Shown: piece after piece, positions 25,044-33,870 of the stretch
Layout: each line of letters starts with the position of its first letter
Numbering within the stretch: position 1 is the stretch's first letter
Source of the DNA: Variovorax paradoxus
GTDB taxonomy: Bacteria > Pseudomonadota > Gammaproteobacteria > Burkholderiales > Burkholderiaceae_C
DNA length: 64,000 bases
NCBI RefSeq assembly: GCF_030815975.1
Contig: NZ_JAUSXL010000002.1
Coordinates: 4,266,501-4,330,500 of the forward strand
Reading direction: 5' to 3'
The notes under the pieces: model-generated
What the model saw: only the letters and a program-made list of their open reading frames with translations
The model's database searches: none
Told to the model about the DNA's origin: nothing
Made by a program: the position numbers and the translations under genes

Positions 25044-25078
25044 AACTGATCGGGTCGGACTGATTTTGGACTGAATTT
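25044..25078. promoter_or_regulatory. direct-repeat operator candidate for the toxin-antitoxin module
   Basis: GGACTGATTTT (25057-25067) is followed at once by GGACTGAATTT (25068-25078), an 11-base direct repeat with one mismatch, one helical turn apart. A third related box, GAACTGAT, starts at 25043. They lie 23-57 bases upstream of the antitoxin start, where Phd-type proteins normally bind cooperatively. Confidence 0.55.
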
Positions 25079-25111
25079 GGTTCGGATGGCAACCCTGGGG
25101 GATATGACGCC

Positions 25112-26065
25112 TCACCGCCCCCGATGCCGCTCCAGCAGCGCCCGCCGCGTGCCCTCGTGCTCGAACTGCGCGAGCCACCATTCGAGTGCGCGGCCCGGTC
25201 CGCCTGCGCTGCGCACGCGCCATGCGCAGTGCATGGTGCCGAGCGGCGCCTGGCGCTCGGTTCTGAGCTCGACGAGGTGGCCCGCCTCGATGTAGGGCCG
25301 CGCCATCGGCTCGGGCAGGAAACCGCCGCCCAGCCCATGCAGCTGTGCCGCGATCTTGGCCTGCATGCTCGGCACCGTGAGCACGTCCTGTCCGCCGATG
25401 AGGTTCACGGTCATGCTCGGCCCGCTGCGCACCGAGTCGGCCGCGGCCACCGCACGGTGCTGGCGCAGCACGTCGTCGCTCAGCGGCTCGCGCAGGCGCG
25501 CGAGCGGATGGTGCGGCGCCACCGCATAGACGAAGCGCAGCTCGCCGATCGGCCGGCTGCGGATGCCGGTGGCCGTGAAGGCCAGGCTCGCGGCATCGAG
25601 CACCGCGCCGATGGCCAGGTCGGCCTCGCCGCTGGTCAGTGCCTCGATGGTGCCGAGCAGCGTTTCGTCGCGCAGCTTGAGCCGCGTGGGCGGATCGAGC
25701 GCGAAGAAGGCGGTGGCCAGGTCGAGCAGCGGATCGCGCGCGATCACGCTGTCGACCGCAATGGTCAACATCGGCTCCCAGCCGGTGGCCACGCGCTTGA
25801 CGCGGTTGGCCACCGCATCGATCTCGCTCAGAAGCCGCGCCGCCTCGCGCAGCAGCTCGGCGCCGGCCTCGGTGATGCGGGCCTGGCGCGCGCTGCGGTC
25901 GAACAGCAGCACGTCGAGCGCGTCCTCGATCTGGCGCACGCGGTAGCTGAGCGCGCTGGGCACCAGGTTGAGCGCGCGCGCCGCGCCGGCAAAGCTGCCG
26001 GTGCTGGCCACGGTCTGCAGCATGGCGAGGGCCTCGGGGGTCAATACGTCTCTGGCGCTGGGCAT
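25112..26065 (-). CDS. LysR-family transcriptional regulator
   Basis: A 317-residue LysR-type regulator. Residues about 8-66 are the winged helix-turn-helix (LQTVASTGSFAGAARALNLV, then SALSYRVRQIEDAL). The rest is the periplasmic-binding-like effector domain. I chose the ATG complementary to 26063-26065, giving the usual LysR start; the open frame continues upstream but only into the divergent promoter region. It is transcribed away from the pirin gene at 26240, so it most likely controls the pirin-DoxX-flavoprotein cluster. The effector is unknown. Confidence 0.92.
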   Translation of the reverse strand: MPSARDVLTPEALAMLQTVASTGSFAGAARALNLVPSALSYRVRQIEDALDVLLFDRSARQARITEAGAELLREAARLLSEIDAVANRVKRVATGWEPMLTIAVDSVIARDPLLDLATAFFALDPPTRLKLRDETLLGTIEALTSGEADLAIGAVLDAASLAFTATGIRSRPIGELRFVYAVAPHHPLARLREPLSDDVLRQHRAVAAADSVRSGPSMTVNLIGGQDVLTVPSMQAKIAAQLHGLGGGFLPEPMARPYIEAGHLVELRTERQAPLGTMHCAWRVRSAGGPGRALEWWLAQFEHEGTRRALLERHRGR

Positions 26066-26239
26066 GGCGGCTCCCACTGGATCGTTCGATCGATCAAAAA
26101 ATTTGAATGATGCCATCAAAACCAGGCGCTTTTGCAGTGGGGGTGCGGACCTAAAGTTCTTCACATCCGCTGCGCATCCGGCGCGGCATACGAAGAAGGC
26201 CCGAGCATCCCCTCGGGGAAGGGCCGAAGGAGTCTGACG
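26066..26239. promoter_or_regulatory. LysR/pirin divergent promoter region
   Basis: This 174-base spacer is locally AT-rich at 26081-26120. ATCGTTC (26081-26087) and GAATGAT (26105-26111) are near-complementary outer arms around GATCGATC and a run of As, a plausible LysR-type (T-N11-A) binding region. A GAAGGAG ribosome site for the pirin gene is at its right end. Confidence 0.45.
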
Positions 26240-26941
26240 ATGTTGCAAGTCCGTAAATCACAGGAACGCGGTTATGCCGACCATGGCTGGCTGCGCTCGT
26301 TCCACAGCTTTTCCTTTGCCGGCTACTACGATCCGGCCTACATGGGTTTCGGCAACCTGCGAGTGATCAACGAAGACCGCGTGGCCGCGGGCGCCGGCTT
26401 CGGCACCCATGGCCACAAGGACATGGAGATCATCAGCTACGTGCTCTCGGGCGAACTGGCGCACAAGGACAGCATGGGCAACGTGGAGTCCATTCCACCG
26501 GGCGACGTGCAGCGCATGAGCGCGGGCCGCGGCGTGATGCACAGCGAGTTCAACCACAAGGCCGACGAGACCACGCACTTCCTGCAGATCTGGATCGAGC
26601 CGAACGTGCGCGGCATTGCGCCCGGCTACGAGCAAAAGCAGTTCAGCGACGCCGAGAAGCGCGGCAAGCTGCGCCTGGTGGCCTCGCCCGACGGTGCCGA
26701 CGGTTCGGTGACGGTGCATGCCGATGCGCGCCTGTTCGCAGGCCTGCTCGATGGCGACGAAACCGCCAGCCTGGCGCTCGATCCCAAGCGCAAGAGCTAC
26801 GTGCACCTGGTGCGCGGCGAACTCGAAGTGAATGGCCAGAAGCTCGCGGGCGGCGACGCCGCGATGCTCGAAGGCGAATCGCAGCTCACGCTCGGCGCCG
26901 GCAAGGATGCCGAAGTGCTGGTGTTCGACCTGGCCGCCTGA
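26240..26941 (+). CDS. pirin-family protein
   Basis: A 233-residue bicupin of the pirin family. Metal ligands are in THGHKDMEI (two His), ELAHKDSMGN and GRGVMHSEFNH (His and Glu), so the N-terminal cupin should hold iron. Some bacterial pirins (E. coli YhhW) have quercetin 2,3-dioxygenase activity; others act as redox-sensitive regulators. It is the first gene of a cluster with DoxX, a flavoprotein and a second pirin, divergent from a LysR regulator, which suggests a response to quinones, aromatics or oxidants (inference). GAAGGAG precedes the ATG at 26240. Confidence 0.93.
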   Translation: MLQVRKSQERGYADHGWLRSFHSFSFAGYYDPAYMGFGNLRVINEDRVAAGAGFGTHGHKDMEIISYVLSGELAHKDSMGNVESIPPGDVQRMSAGRGVMHSEFNHKADETTHFLQIWIEPNVRGIAPGYEQKQFSDAEKRGKLRLVASPDGADGSVTVHADARLFAGLLDGDETASLALDPKRKSYVHLVRGELEVNGQKLAGGDAAMLEGESQLTLGAGKDAEVLVFDLAA

Positions 26942-27021
26942 TCGACCATGCCGGGCGCATGCCGCCCGGCTTTCCTTTTCTCTTGTCCCTTTCCCTTTCA
27001 ACAATCGAGGAGTTTTCAACC

Positions 27022-27456
27022 ATGGCAACCGCAACCCTGAGCACCACCACCGACACCTCCAACGCAGCCCAGGACACGCTGGCCCTCGTCGGCCGCATCC
27101 TGATCGCGTACCTGTTCATTCCCGCAGGCATCGGAAAGCTCATGGGCTTTTCGGGCACCGTGGGCTACATCAACTCGGTGGGCCTGCCGCTGCCGGAAGT
27201 GGGCGCCGCGATCGCCGTCCTGGTCGAACTCGTCCTTGGCATTGCGCTGCTGGTGGGCTTCAAGACCCGCTGGACCGCCATCCTCATGGCAGTCTTCACT
27301 GTGGCCACCGCGCTGTTCTTCCACAAGTACTGGTCGGCGCCCGATGCAATGAAAATGATGCAGCAGATCAACTTCAACAAGAACATCGCGATTGCCGGCG
27401 GCCTGCTCGCCTTTGCTGCCTTCGGCCCCGGCCGCTTCAGCATCGATAAGAAATAG
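27022..27456 (+). CDS. DoxX-family membrane protein
   Basis: A 144-residue inner-membrane protein with four predicted helices. The DoxX signature is GRILIAYLFIPAGIGKLMGF, followed by PLPEVGAAIAVLVELVLGI. Family members are linked to respiratory or thiosulphate:quinone activity and to protection from oxidative stress, but most are uncharacterised. It follows the pirin gene after 80 bases and precedes a flavodoxin-like gene after a repeat-bearing spacer. A GAGGAG site lies before the ATG at 27022. Confidence 0.9.
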   Translation: MATATLSTTTDTSNAAQDTLALVGRILIAYLFIPAGIGKLMGFSGTVGYINSVGLPLPEVGAAIAVLVELVLGIALLVGFKTRWTAILMAVFTVATALFFHKYWSAPDAMKMMQQINFNKNIAIAGGLLAFAAFGPGRFSIDKK

Positions 27457-27550
27457 GCTTTCCCCCAGGCTGCGCGCACTTCGTGTCGCTTCGCCCACCC
27501 CCTCGCCGGGGGCAACACCAGAGGCCCGGCAAAGCCGGTTCCTCGGTGTT
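27457..27550. repeat. intergenic hairpin repeat between DoxX and flavoprotein genes
   Basis: After the DoxX stop comes CCCCCAGGCTGCGCG, then a small CCCC/GGGG stem and a strong hairpin whose arms begin AACACC (27514) and end GGTGTT (27550) with a CCGGC-AAA-GCCGG tip. The first part resembles 37655-37690, suggesting a dispersed family. It may act as a message-stabilising hairpin within the cluster. Confidence 0.6.
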
Positions 27551-27607
27551 TCACGAAAAAATACCTCGGCACCACCGATCATTGCTTCTACTCAGGAGAA
27601 TCATCCA

Positions 27608-28159
27608 ATGGCAGACATCGTTGTCGTCTTTCATTCCGGCTACGGCCACACCCAGCGCGTGGCGCAAGCCGTGGCCGATGGTGCGGGTGCGCGGCTGCTC
27701 GCCATCGACGCCGATGGCAACCTGCCCGAAGGCGGCTGGGAGACGCTGGCCGCGGCCGACGCGATCATCTTCGGCTCGCCGACCTACATGGGCGGCGTGA
27801 GCTGGCAGTTCAAGAAGTTCGCCGATGCGTCGTCGAAGGTCTGGTACACGCAGGGCTGGAAGGACAAGCTCTTCGCGGGCTTCACCAACAGCGCCACCAT
27901 GAACGGCGACAAGGTCACGGCCATGACCTACCTGTGGACGCTTGCGATGCAGCACAGCGGCATCTGGGTCAGCATGGGCATCCTGCCGACCAACAACAAG
28001 GCCGCCACGCGCGATTCGTTGAACTACGTGGGCGGCTACGGCGGCCTGCTGACGCAGTCGCCTTCGGATGCGAGCCCGGCCGAGATGTTCAAGGGCGACT
28101 TCGACACGGCGCGCGCTTTCGGCGAGCGCGTTGCCGCAGTGGCAAGATTGCGGGGCTAG
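27608..28159 (+). CDS. flavodoxin-like NAD(P)H:quinone oxidoreductase
   Basis: A 183-residue flavodoxin-fold protein related to WrbA and NADPH-dependent FMN reductases. The FMN phosphate loop is FHSGYGHTQRVAQ and the isoalloxazine-contacting loops are GSPTYMGGVSWQFK and the GGYGGL region. Such enzymes reduce quinones by two electrons, avoiding semiquinone radicals. Its place between DoxX and a pirin supports a role in quinone/electrophile protection. The ATG at 27608 follows a CAGGAG site. Confidence 0.88.
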   Translation: MADIVVVFHSGYGHTQRVAQAVADGAGARLLAIDADGNLPEGGWETLAAADAIIFGSPTYMGGVSWQFKKFADASSKVWYTQGWKDKLFAGFTNSATMNGDKVTAMTYLWTLAMQHSGIWVSMGILPTNNKAATRDSLNYVGGYGGLLTQSPSDASPAEMFKGDFDTARAFGERVAAVARLRG

Positions 28160-28182
28160 AACCGCCACTCACGGAGCACACG

Positions 28183-29106
28183 ATGACCGACACCACCGCC
28201 CACACCCAACTGCTTCAACCGCACGACAAGGACCTGGGCGGCGGCTTCAAGGTGCGGCGCCTGCTGCCTGCGGCGCAGCGCCGTTCGGTCGGGCCTTTCG
28301 TGTTCTTCGACCACTTCGGTCCGGCCACCGAGCAGCCTGGCACGGAGCACGACGTGCGGCCGCATCCGCACATCGGCCTCTCTACGGTCACCTATCTTTT
28401 CGAGGGCGCGATGATGCATCGCGACAGCCTCGGCAGCGTGCAGGAGATCCTGCCCGGCGCCATCAACTGGATGACCGCGGGGCGCGGCATCGTGCACTCC
28501 GAGCGCAAGCCCGAGCGCCTCAAGGCCGACACTTACGTGAACCACGGCCTGCAGCTCTGGGCCGCCTTGCCGCAGGCGCACGAAGAAACCCAGCCGAGCT
28601 TCGAGCACACGCCGGCCAGTGCCATTCCCGAGGTGGTGGAGCAGGGCGTGGCGGTGCGCGTGCTGGTGGGCGAGGCCTTTGGCGTGCGCTCGCCGGTGAA
28701 GACACTGTCGCAGACGATCTACCTCGACATCGCATTGCCCGCGGGCGGCCGCTTCGAGTTGCCCGCGCTGGCGCCCGAGCTGGCCGTCTATGTCGTCGAT
28801 GCGGATGCGCGCGTCAATGGTGAAACGATCCCCGCGCACACGATGGCTGTGCTGCCCGACGGCCAGGGCGCGGTGCTGGCTTCCGACACTGCCGCGCGCC
28901 TGATGGTGATCGGCGGAGAGACGCTCGACGGCCCGCGCTACATCACCTGGAATTTCGTTTCGAGCCGGCGCGAACGGATCCTCGAAGCGGGCTCCGACTG
29001 GGCCGCGCAACGCATGGGGCATGTGTCTGGCGAGACCGAATTCATTCCTCTGCCCGGCAAGCCCTTTGGCGTGCGCGAGCCTGACGTCGGAACGACGCCT
29101 GTCTGA
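28183..29106 (+). CDS. second pirin-family protein
   Basis: A 307-residue pirin of the longer subfamily, different from the one at 26240. The iron-site pattern is RPHPHIGLSTVTYLFEG, MMHRDSLGS and GRGIVHSER. The C-terminal cupin carries the PIRIN_C block around residues 170-260. It starts 23 bases after the flavoprotein gene, clearly in the same operon. Two distinct pirins bracketing DoxX and a quinone reductase is a recurring arrangement in Burkholderiales. The dispersed double-hairpin element begins 24 bases after its stop. Confidence 0.92.
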   Translation: MTDTTAHTQLLQPHDKDLGGGFKVRRLLPAAQRRSVGPFVFFDHFGPATEQPGTEHDVRPHPHIGLSTVTYLFEGAMMHRDSLGSVQEILPGAINWMTAGRGIVHSERKPERLKADTYVNHGLQLWAALPQAHEETQPSFEHTPASAIPEVVEQGVAVRVLVGEAFGVRSPVKTLSQTIYLDIALPAGGRFELPALAPELAVYVVDADARVNGETIPAHTMAVLPDGQGAVLASDTAARLMVIGGETLDGPRYITWNFVSSRRERILEAGSDWAAQRMGHVSGETEFIPLPGKPFGVREPDVGTTPV

Positions 29107-29130
29107 TCTGTTCGTGTACCGGGTAGGTTT

Positions 29131-29388
29131 GTTCAGGGCGCGTGCACAGGCCACCGGGTACTCCCCTCCGCGAATGTCCCCCGCCTTCGGCTCCTCCTTT
29201 ATTTCGCTGCGGGGAGCACCCGATGCCCTGTGCACCTGGGCACGCTATCGGTGTACCGCTGATCAACAACTGCTCCGAATAACGATCACGCCGATGGGGT
29301 GCCTTGCGCAGCGAAATCAAGGGGGAGGCCGCAGGCCGGAGGACATTCGCGGAGCAAGGTACCCCGTCGGCGTGATCGTGCCCTGAAC
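29131..29388. repeat. dispersed double-hairpin element, copy B, inverted relative to copy A
   Basis: A 258-base element with inverted ends GTTCAGGGCGCG (29131) and CGTGCCCTGAAC (to 29388). Its reverse complement aligns with 12401-12660 almost throughout. Units lie at 29142-29235 and 29283-29378. Relative to copy A the basal stem of the second unit changes from CGCTCCCG/CGGGAGCG to CGATCACG/CGTGATCG, keeping pairing, and one G-C pair is missing from both sides of an apical stem. It lies between the end of the pirin operon and the end of the convergent trhO gene. No gene is seen in 29107-29479. Confidence 0.9.
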
Positions 29389-29479
29389 ATTTATGCCGAG
29401 TAGCTCACGCCAACCAGCAGCAGCGCGCACAGGCCAGTGAAGGTGCCGCTGATCGGCCTGGAGCATCGGCGGCCGCCGG

Positions 29480-30271
29480 CTATTTCTTCAGCCCGCTGCT
29501 CAGCTCGATGTCTTCCGACGCGCGCGCACTGGCGTCGGCTGCGCGCGCGCTCAGGTCGGGCGCCAGGGCGCGCCGGCCGTCGAACACGAAGCAGTCGCCG
29601 TGGTAGTGCGCGCCGCCGACCTGCTCGAAGTATTTGAGGATGCCGCCCTCGAGCTGCAGCACGTTCTCGATGCCTTCTTCGCGCATCAGGATCGCGGCTT
29701 TCTCGCAGCGGATGCCGCCGGTGCAGAAGCTCACCACGGTCTTGCCCACGAAATCGGCGCGGTGCTCTTTCAGCGCGGGCGGGAACTCGGTGAACTTGGT
29801 GATGCGCCAGTCGATCGCGCCGTCGAAGCTGCCTTCGTCGACCTCGAAGTCGTTGCGCGTGTCGAGCAGCGCGATTTCCCGGCCCTCGTCGTCATGGCCC
29901 TGGTCGAGCCAGCGCTTGAGCGTGGGCGCATCCACGCCGGGCGCCCGGCCTGCCGCCGGCTGGATGGCCGGGTGGTCCATGCGGATGATCTCGCGCTTCT
30001 GCTTCACCAGCATGCGGCGGAAGGGCTGCGCGGCGGACCAGCTTTCCTTGGTTTCGAGGTCGGCGAAGCGGGCATCGGCGCGCAGATGGGCCACGAAGCT
30101 GCGGATGGCGTCGGGTACGCCCGCCAGGAACAGGTTGATGCCCTCGGGCGCCAGCAGGATCGTGCCCATGAGGCCCAGGGCTTGGGCGCGCTCGCGCAGC
30201 TCTTCGCGCAGCACGGGGCTGTCGTCTATGGCCACGAATTTATAGGCCGCGATATTCAAAATCTCTTGCAC
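29480..30271 (-). CDS. trhO: tRNA uridine 5-hydroxylation rhodanese-fold protein TrhO
   Basis: A 263-residue protein of the YceA/TrhO family, which makes 5-hydroxyuridine at tRNA position 34 with oxygen. It has an N-terminal acylphosphatase-like domain ([12 protein letters not shown], then [16 protein letters not shown]) and a rhodanese domain with active-site loop [12 protein letters not shown], Cys included. I chose the GTG at 30271: it sits just before the family start [11 protein letters not shown], and a TACAAT box lies eight bases upstream of it. An in-frame ATG at 30301 would place that box inside the gene. It is divergent from dnaE. Confidence 0.88.
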   Translation of the reverse strand: MQEILNIAAYKFVAIDDSPVLREELRERAQALGLMGTILLAPEGINLFLAGVPDAIRSFVAHLRADARFADLETKESWSAAQPFRRMLVKQKREIIRMDHPAIQPAAGRAPGVDAPTLKRWLDQGHDDEGREIALLDTRNDFEVDEGSFDGAIDWRITKFTEFPPALKEHRADFVGKTVVSFCTGGIRCEKAAILMREEGIENVLQLEGGILKYFEQVGGAHYHGDCFVFDGRRALAPDLSARAADASARASEDIELSSGLKK

Positions 30272-30279
30272 GGGGCGCA

Positions 30280-30326
30280 ATTGTAGGGATCGCCACCCCA
30301 CATCGTGGAGTGCGGCTTTCTACAAT
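30280..30326. promoter_or_regulatory. paired TACAAT -10 boxes between trhO and dnaE
   Basis: On the minus strand TACAAT (complement of 30280-30285) lies eight bases before the trhO GTG. On the plus strand TACAAT (30321-30326) lies six bases before the dnaE ATG. If these are true -10 boxes, both transcripts have almost no leader. No good -35 hexamers are visible at 17 bases, so the assignment rests on the symmetry and the spacing to the starts. Confidence 0.45.
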
Positions 30327-30332
30327 GGAAGG

Positions 30333-33300
30333 ATGTTTGTTCACCTGCGCCTGCACACCGAGTTTTCCGTCGTCGACGGCACCAACCGCATCGACGAAGT
30401 CGTCAAGGCCGCCGCTGCCGACAAGCAGCCCGCACTGGCCATCACCGACCTGAACAACCTGTTCGGGGCGGTCAAGTTCTACAAGCAGGCGCGAAGCAAG
30501 GGCGTCAAGCCCGTCATCGGCGCCGAAATCTTCATCGAGGGGCTGGGCAAGGAGCCCGGCGTGCTCACGCGCATCGGGCTGCTGGTGCAGAACATGGAGG
30601 GCTACCTCCATCTGTCCGAACTGCTGGCACGCGCCTGGACGCAGAACGTGGGCCGGGGCCAGTCGCAGGCAGCCTGCAAGCTCGAATGGCTCGAAGAGCT
30701 GCAGGGCGGGCTGATCGCGCTTTCGGGCGCGCAGGCGGGACCATTGGGCGTGCCGCTGCTGCAAGGGCAGGAAGAACGCGCCGCCGAACTGGCGCTGAAA
30801 CTGGCGGGCATGTTCCCGCACCGCTTCTACATCGAGCTGCAGCGCGCGGGCCGCCCCGAGGACGAGCCGCATGTGATTGCCGCCGTGAAGCTTGCAGCCC
30901 GGCTGCGCCTGCCCGTGGTCGCGACGCACCCGGTGCAGTTTGCCGAGCGCCAGGACTACGAGGCGCACGAGGCGCGCGTCTGCATCTCGGAAGGCGAAAT
31001 CCTCGGCAACCCGCGCCGCATACGCAAGTTCACCGAAGAGCAGTACTTCAAGTCGAGCGCCCAGATGCAGGCGCTCTTTGCCGATGTGCCGAGCGCGCTG
31101 GCCAACACGGTCGAGATCGCCAAGCGCTGCAACCTCACGCTGGTGCTCGGCAAGCCGCAGCTGCCCGACTTTCCGACGCCCTTCGTCAGCGAAGGCGTGC
31201 GCATGCCGATCGACGAGTTCTTCCGCCAGGAGTCGTTCACGGGCCTGGAAGAACGCCTGGCGCACCTCTATCCCGATCCGGCCAGGCGCGATGCCGAGCG
31301 GCCGCGTTATGTCGAGCGGCTCGAGTTCGAGATCAACACGATCCTGAACATGGGCTTCCCCGGCTACTTCCTGATCGTGGGCGACTTCATCAAGTGGGCC
31401 AAGAACAATGGCTGCCCGGTGGGCCCGGGCCGGGGCTCGGGCGCGGGCTCGCTGGTGGCCTATGCACTGAAGATCACCGACCTCGATCCGCTCGAATACA
31501 AGCTGCTGTTCGAACGCTTCCTGAACCCCGAGCGCGTCTCGATGCCCGACTTCGACATCGACTTCTGCCAGGGCAACCGCGACCGCGTGATCGACTACGT
31601 CAAGGACAAGTACGGCCGCGACGCCGTGAGCCAGATCGCCACCTTCGGAACGATGGCCGCGCGCGCCGCCATCCGCGACGTGGGGCGCGTGCTCGACATG
31701 AGCTACATGTTCTGCGACGGCATCAGCAAGCTCATTCCCAACAAGCCGGGCCAGCCCGTCACGATCCAGTACCCGCCGAACCCCAAGGTGGAGGGCGACA
31801 AGAACAACTACGCCATCGAGATGGAGCCGCAGCTCGCGGCGCGCATCGAGAAGGAAGAAGAAGTGCGCATGCTGGTCGAGCTGGCGCAGAAGCTCGAAGG
31901 CATGACCCGCAACATCGGCATGCACGCGGGCGGCGTGCTGATTGCGCCCGGCAAGCTCACCGACTTCTGCCCGCTCTACCAGCAGCCCGGCAGCGACTCG
32001 GCCGTGAGCCAGTACGACAAGGACGACGTGGAGGCGATCGGCCTCGTGAAGTTCGACTTCCTGGGCTTGGCCACGCTCACCATCCTCGAGATTGCGAAAG
32101 AGTTCATCGTCAAGCGCCACAAGGGCCAGGAGAACTTCGCGTACGAGAACATCTTGCTCGACGACCGCGAGACCTACAAGCTGTTCTCCGAAGGCAAGAC
32201 CGAAGCGGTGTTCCAGTTCGAAAGCCGCGGCATGCAGGGCATGCTGAAGGATGCGCGGCCAACGCGGCTCGAAGACCTGATCGCGCTCAATGCGCTCTAC
32301 CGTCCAGGTCCGATGGACCTGATCCCGAGCTTCGTGGCGCGCAAGCACGGCCGCGAAGAGGTGGAGTACCCGCACCCGGCCGTGGCCGAGATGCTCTCCG
32401 AAACCTACGGGATCATGGTCTACCAGGAGCAGGTGATGCAGACCGCGCAGATCCTGGGCGGCTACTCGCTCGGCGGCGCCGACCTGCTGCGCCGCGCCAT
32501 GGGCAAGAAAAAGCTCGAGGAGATGGCCGAGCACCGCGAGAAATTCCGCGCGGGCGCGCTCTCGACACATGGCATCCCGCAGGACAAGGCCGACGAGATC
32601 TTCGACCTGATGGAGAAGTTCGCGGGCTACGGCTTCAACAAGTCGCACGCCGCCGCCTACTCGCTGCTGGCGTACCACACGGGGTGGCTCAAGGTCCACT
32701 ACACGGCCGAGTTCTTCTGCGCCAACATGACCGTGGAAATGGACGACACCGACAAGCTCAAGGTGTTGTTCGAAGACGCGCAGAAGAATTTCGGCATCAC
32801 TTTCGAGCCGCCGGACGTGAACCGCGGCAACTACCGCTTCGAGCCCGTCACCGACAAGGTGATCCGCTATGGCCTGGGGGCCGTCAAGGGCACGGGCCAG
32901 CTCGCGGTCGAGGCCGTGGTGCGGGCGCGGGAAGAGGGCGGGCCGTTCAAGAGCCTGTTCGACTTCTGCGTGCGCATCGACCGCCAGCGCATCAACAAGC
33001 GCACGGTCGAGGCGCTCATCAAGGCTGGCGCCTTCGATGCGATCCAGCAGAACCGCGCCTCGCTCATTGCCTCGGTCGACCGCGCCTTCGAGTTCGCATC
33101 GGCCACCGAGGCCAATGCGGCGCAGGTCGACATCTTCGGCGACAGCGAGCACGGCTCGGCCACGCAGGAGCCCGAACTGGTGGACGCCACGCCCTGGGGC
33201 GTGAAGGAGCGGCTCACCTTCGAGAAGACGGCCGTGGGCTTCTATCTCTCGGGCCACCTGTTCGACGAGGTGGCGCACGAGGTGCGGCGCTTCTGCAAGC

Positions 33301-33851
33301 GCGAGATCGGCGACCTGATGGACACGCGCGACCAGCAGGTGATCGCGGGCATCGTGAGCGATTTCCGCGTGATCAACGGCCAGCGCGGGCGCCTGGCGAT
33401 CTTCAAGCTCGACGACAAGTCCGACGCCATCGACGCCACCGCCGACGAGGCGCTGATCAACGCGAACCGCAACACCTTGAAGGACGACGAACTGGTGATC
33501 GTGAGCGGCCGGCTCCAGCCGGGCCGCGGCGGCTTCGAAGCGCGCTTTCAGGTGCAGCAAGTGTGGGACCTGGCCACCGCGCGCTGCCGCTTCGGAAAAT
33601 TCCTGCGGGTGGCCGTCAACGGCAAGGCGCCCGACATCGCGCGCCTGGTGAAAGACTTTCCGCCGCGCACCGAGCAGAGCGAGCACGGCGATCTGGTGCA
33701 GGGGCTGCCGGTGCGCCTGTCGATGGCGCGCGGCGGTGCGCAGGTCGAACTGCAGCTGGGCGAGCGCGCCAGGTTCTTCCCGACCGACGCCGCGCTCGCC
33801 AGCTGGACGGCGCAGGCGGAGGCGGGCAAGGCCTCGGTGATCTACGAGTGA
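30333..33851 (+). CDS. dnaE: DNA polymerase III alpha subunit
   Basis: A 1172-residue replicative polymerase, normal length for DnaE1. The N-terminal PHP domain starts HLRLHTEFSVVDG. The palm carries the catalytic aspartates in PDFDIDF (Asp406, 408, 410) and Asp575 in VKFDFLGL. Helix-hairpin-helix and OB-fold regions follow, then the C-terminal tau-binding part. MGKKKLEEMAEHREKF and GYGFNKSHAAAYSLLAYHT are typical finger motifs. It starts at an ATG right after a TACAAT box. It is a single-gene unit convergent with tolA. Confidence 0.97.
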   Translation: MFVHLRLHTEFSVVDGTNRIDEVVKAAAADKQPALAITDLNNLFGAVKFYKQARSKGVKPVIGAEIFIEGLGKEPGVLTRIGLLVQNMEGYLHLSELLARAWTQNVGRGQSQAACKLEWLEELQGGLIALSGAQAGPLGVPLLQGQEERAAELALKLAGMFPHRFYIELQRAGRPEDEPHVIAAVKLAARLRLPVVATHPVQFAERQDYEAHEARVCISEGEILGNPRRIRKFTEEQYFKSSAQMQALFADVPSALANTVEIAKRCNLTLVLGKPQLPDFPTPFVSEGVRMPIDEFFRQESFTGLEERLAHLYPDPARRDAERPRYVERLEFEINTILNMGFPGYFLIVGDFIKWAKNNGCPVGPGRGSGAGSLVAYALKITDLDPLEYKLLFERFLNPERVSMPDFDIDFCQGNRDRVIDYVKDKYGRDAVSQIATFGTMAARAAIRDVGRVLDMSYMFCDGISKLIPNKPGQPVTIQYPPNPKVEGDKNNYAIEMEPQLAARIEKEEEVRMLVELAQKLEGMTRNIGMHAGGVLIAPGKLTDFCPLYQQPGSDSAVSQYDKDDVEAIGLVKFDFLGLATLTILEIAKEFIVKRHKGQENFAYENILLDDRETYKLFSEGKTEAVFQFESRGMQGMLKDARPTRLEDLIALNALYRPGPMDLIPSFVARKHGREEVEYPHPAVAEMLSETYGIMVYQEQVMQTAQILGGYSLGGADLLRRAMGKKKLEEMAEHREKFRAGALSTHGIPQDKADEIFDLMEKFAGYGFNKSHAAAYSLLAYHTGWLKVHYTAEFFCANMTVEMDDTDKLKVLFEDAQKNFGITFEPPDVNRGNYRFEPVTDKVIRYGLGAVKGTGQLAVEAVVRAREEGGPFKSLFDFCVRIDRQRINKRTVEALIKAGAFDAIQQNRASLIASVDRAFEFASATEANAAQVDIFGDSEHGSATQEPELVDATPWGVKERLTFEKTAVGFYLSGHLFDEVAHEVRRFCKREIGDLMDTRDQQVIAGIVSDFRVINGQRGRLAIFKLDDKSDAIDATADEALINANRNTLKDDELVIVSGRLQPGRGGFEARFQVQQVWDLATARCRFGKFLRVAVNGKAPDIARLVKDFPPRTEQSEHGDLVQGLPVRLSMARGGAQVELQLGERARFFPTDAALASWTAQAEAGKASVIYE

Positions 33852-33870
33852 AACGAATGAGCCGCGAGGC

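Noticed and set aside
30240..33686. Very long open frame opposite dnaE
   Set aside because: It is a shadow of high-GC codon use; its product is His/Arg/Ala-rich with no family features, while dnaE on the other strand is complete.
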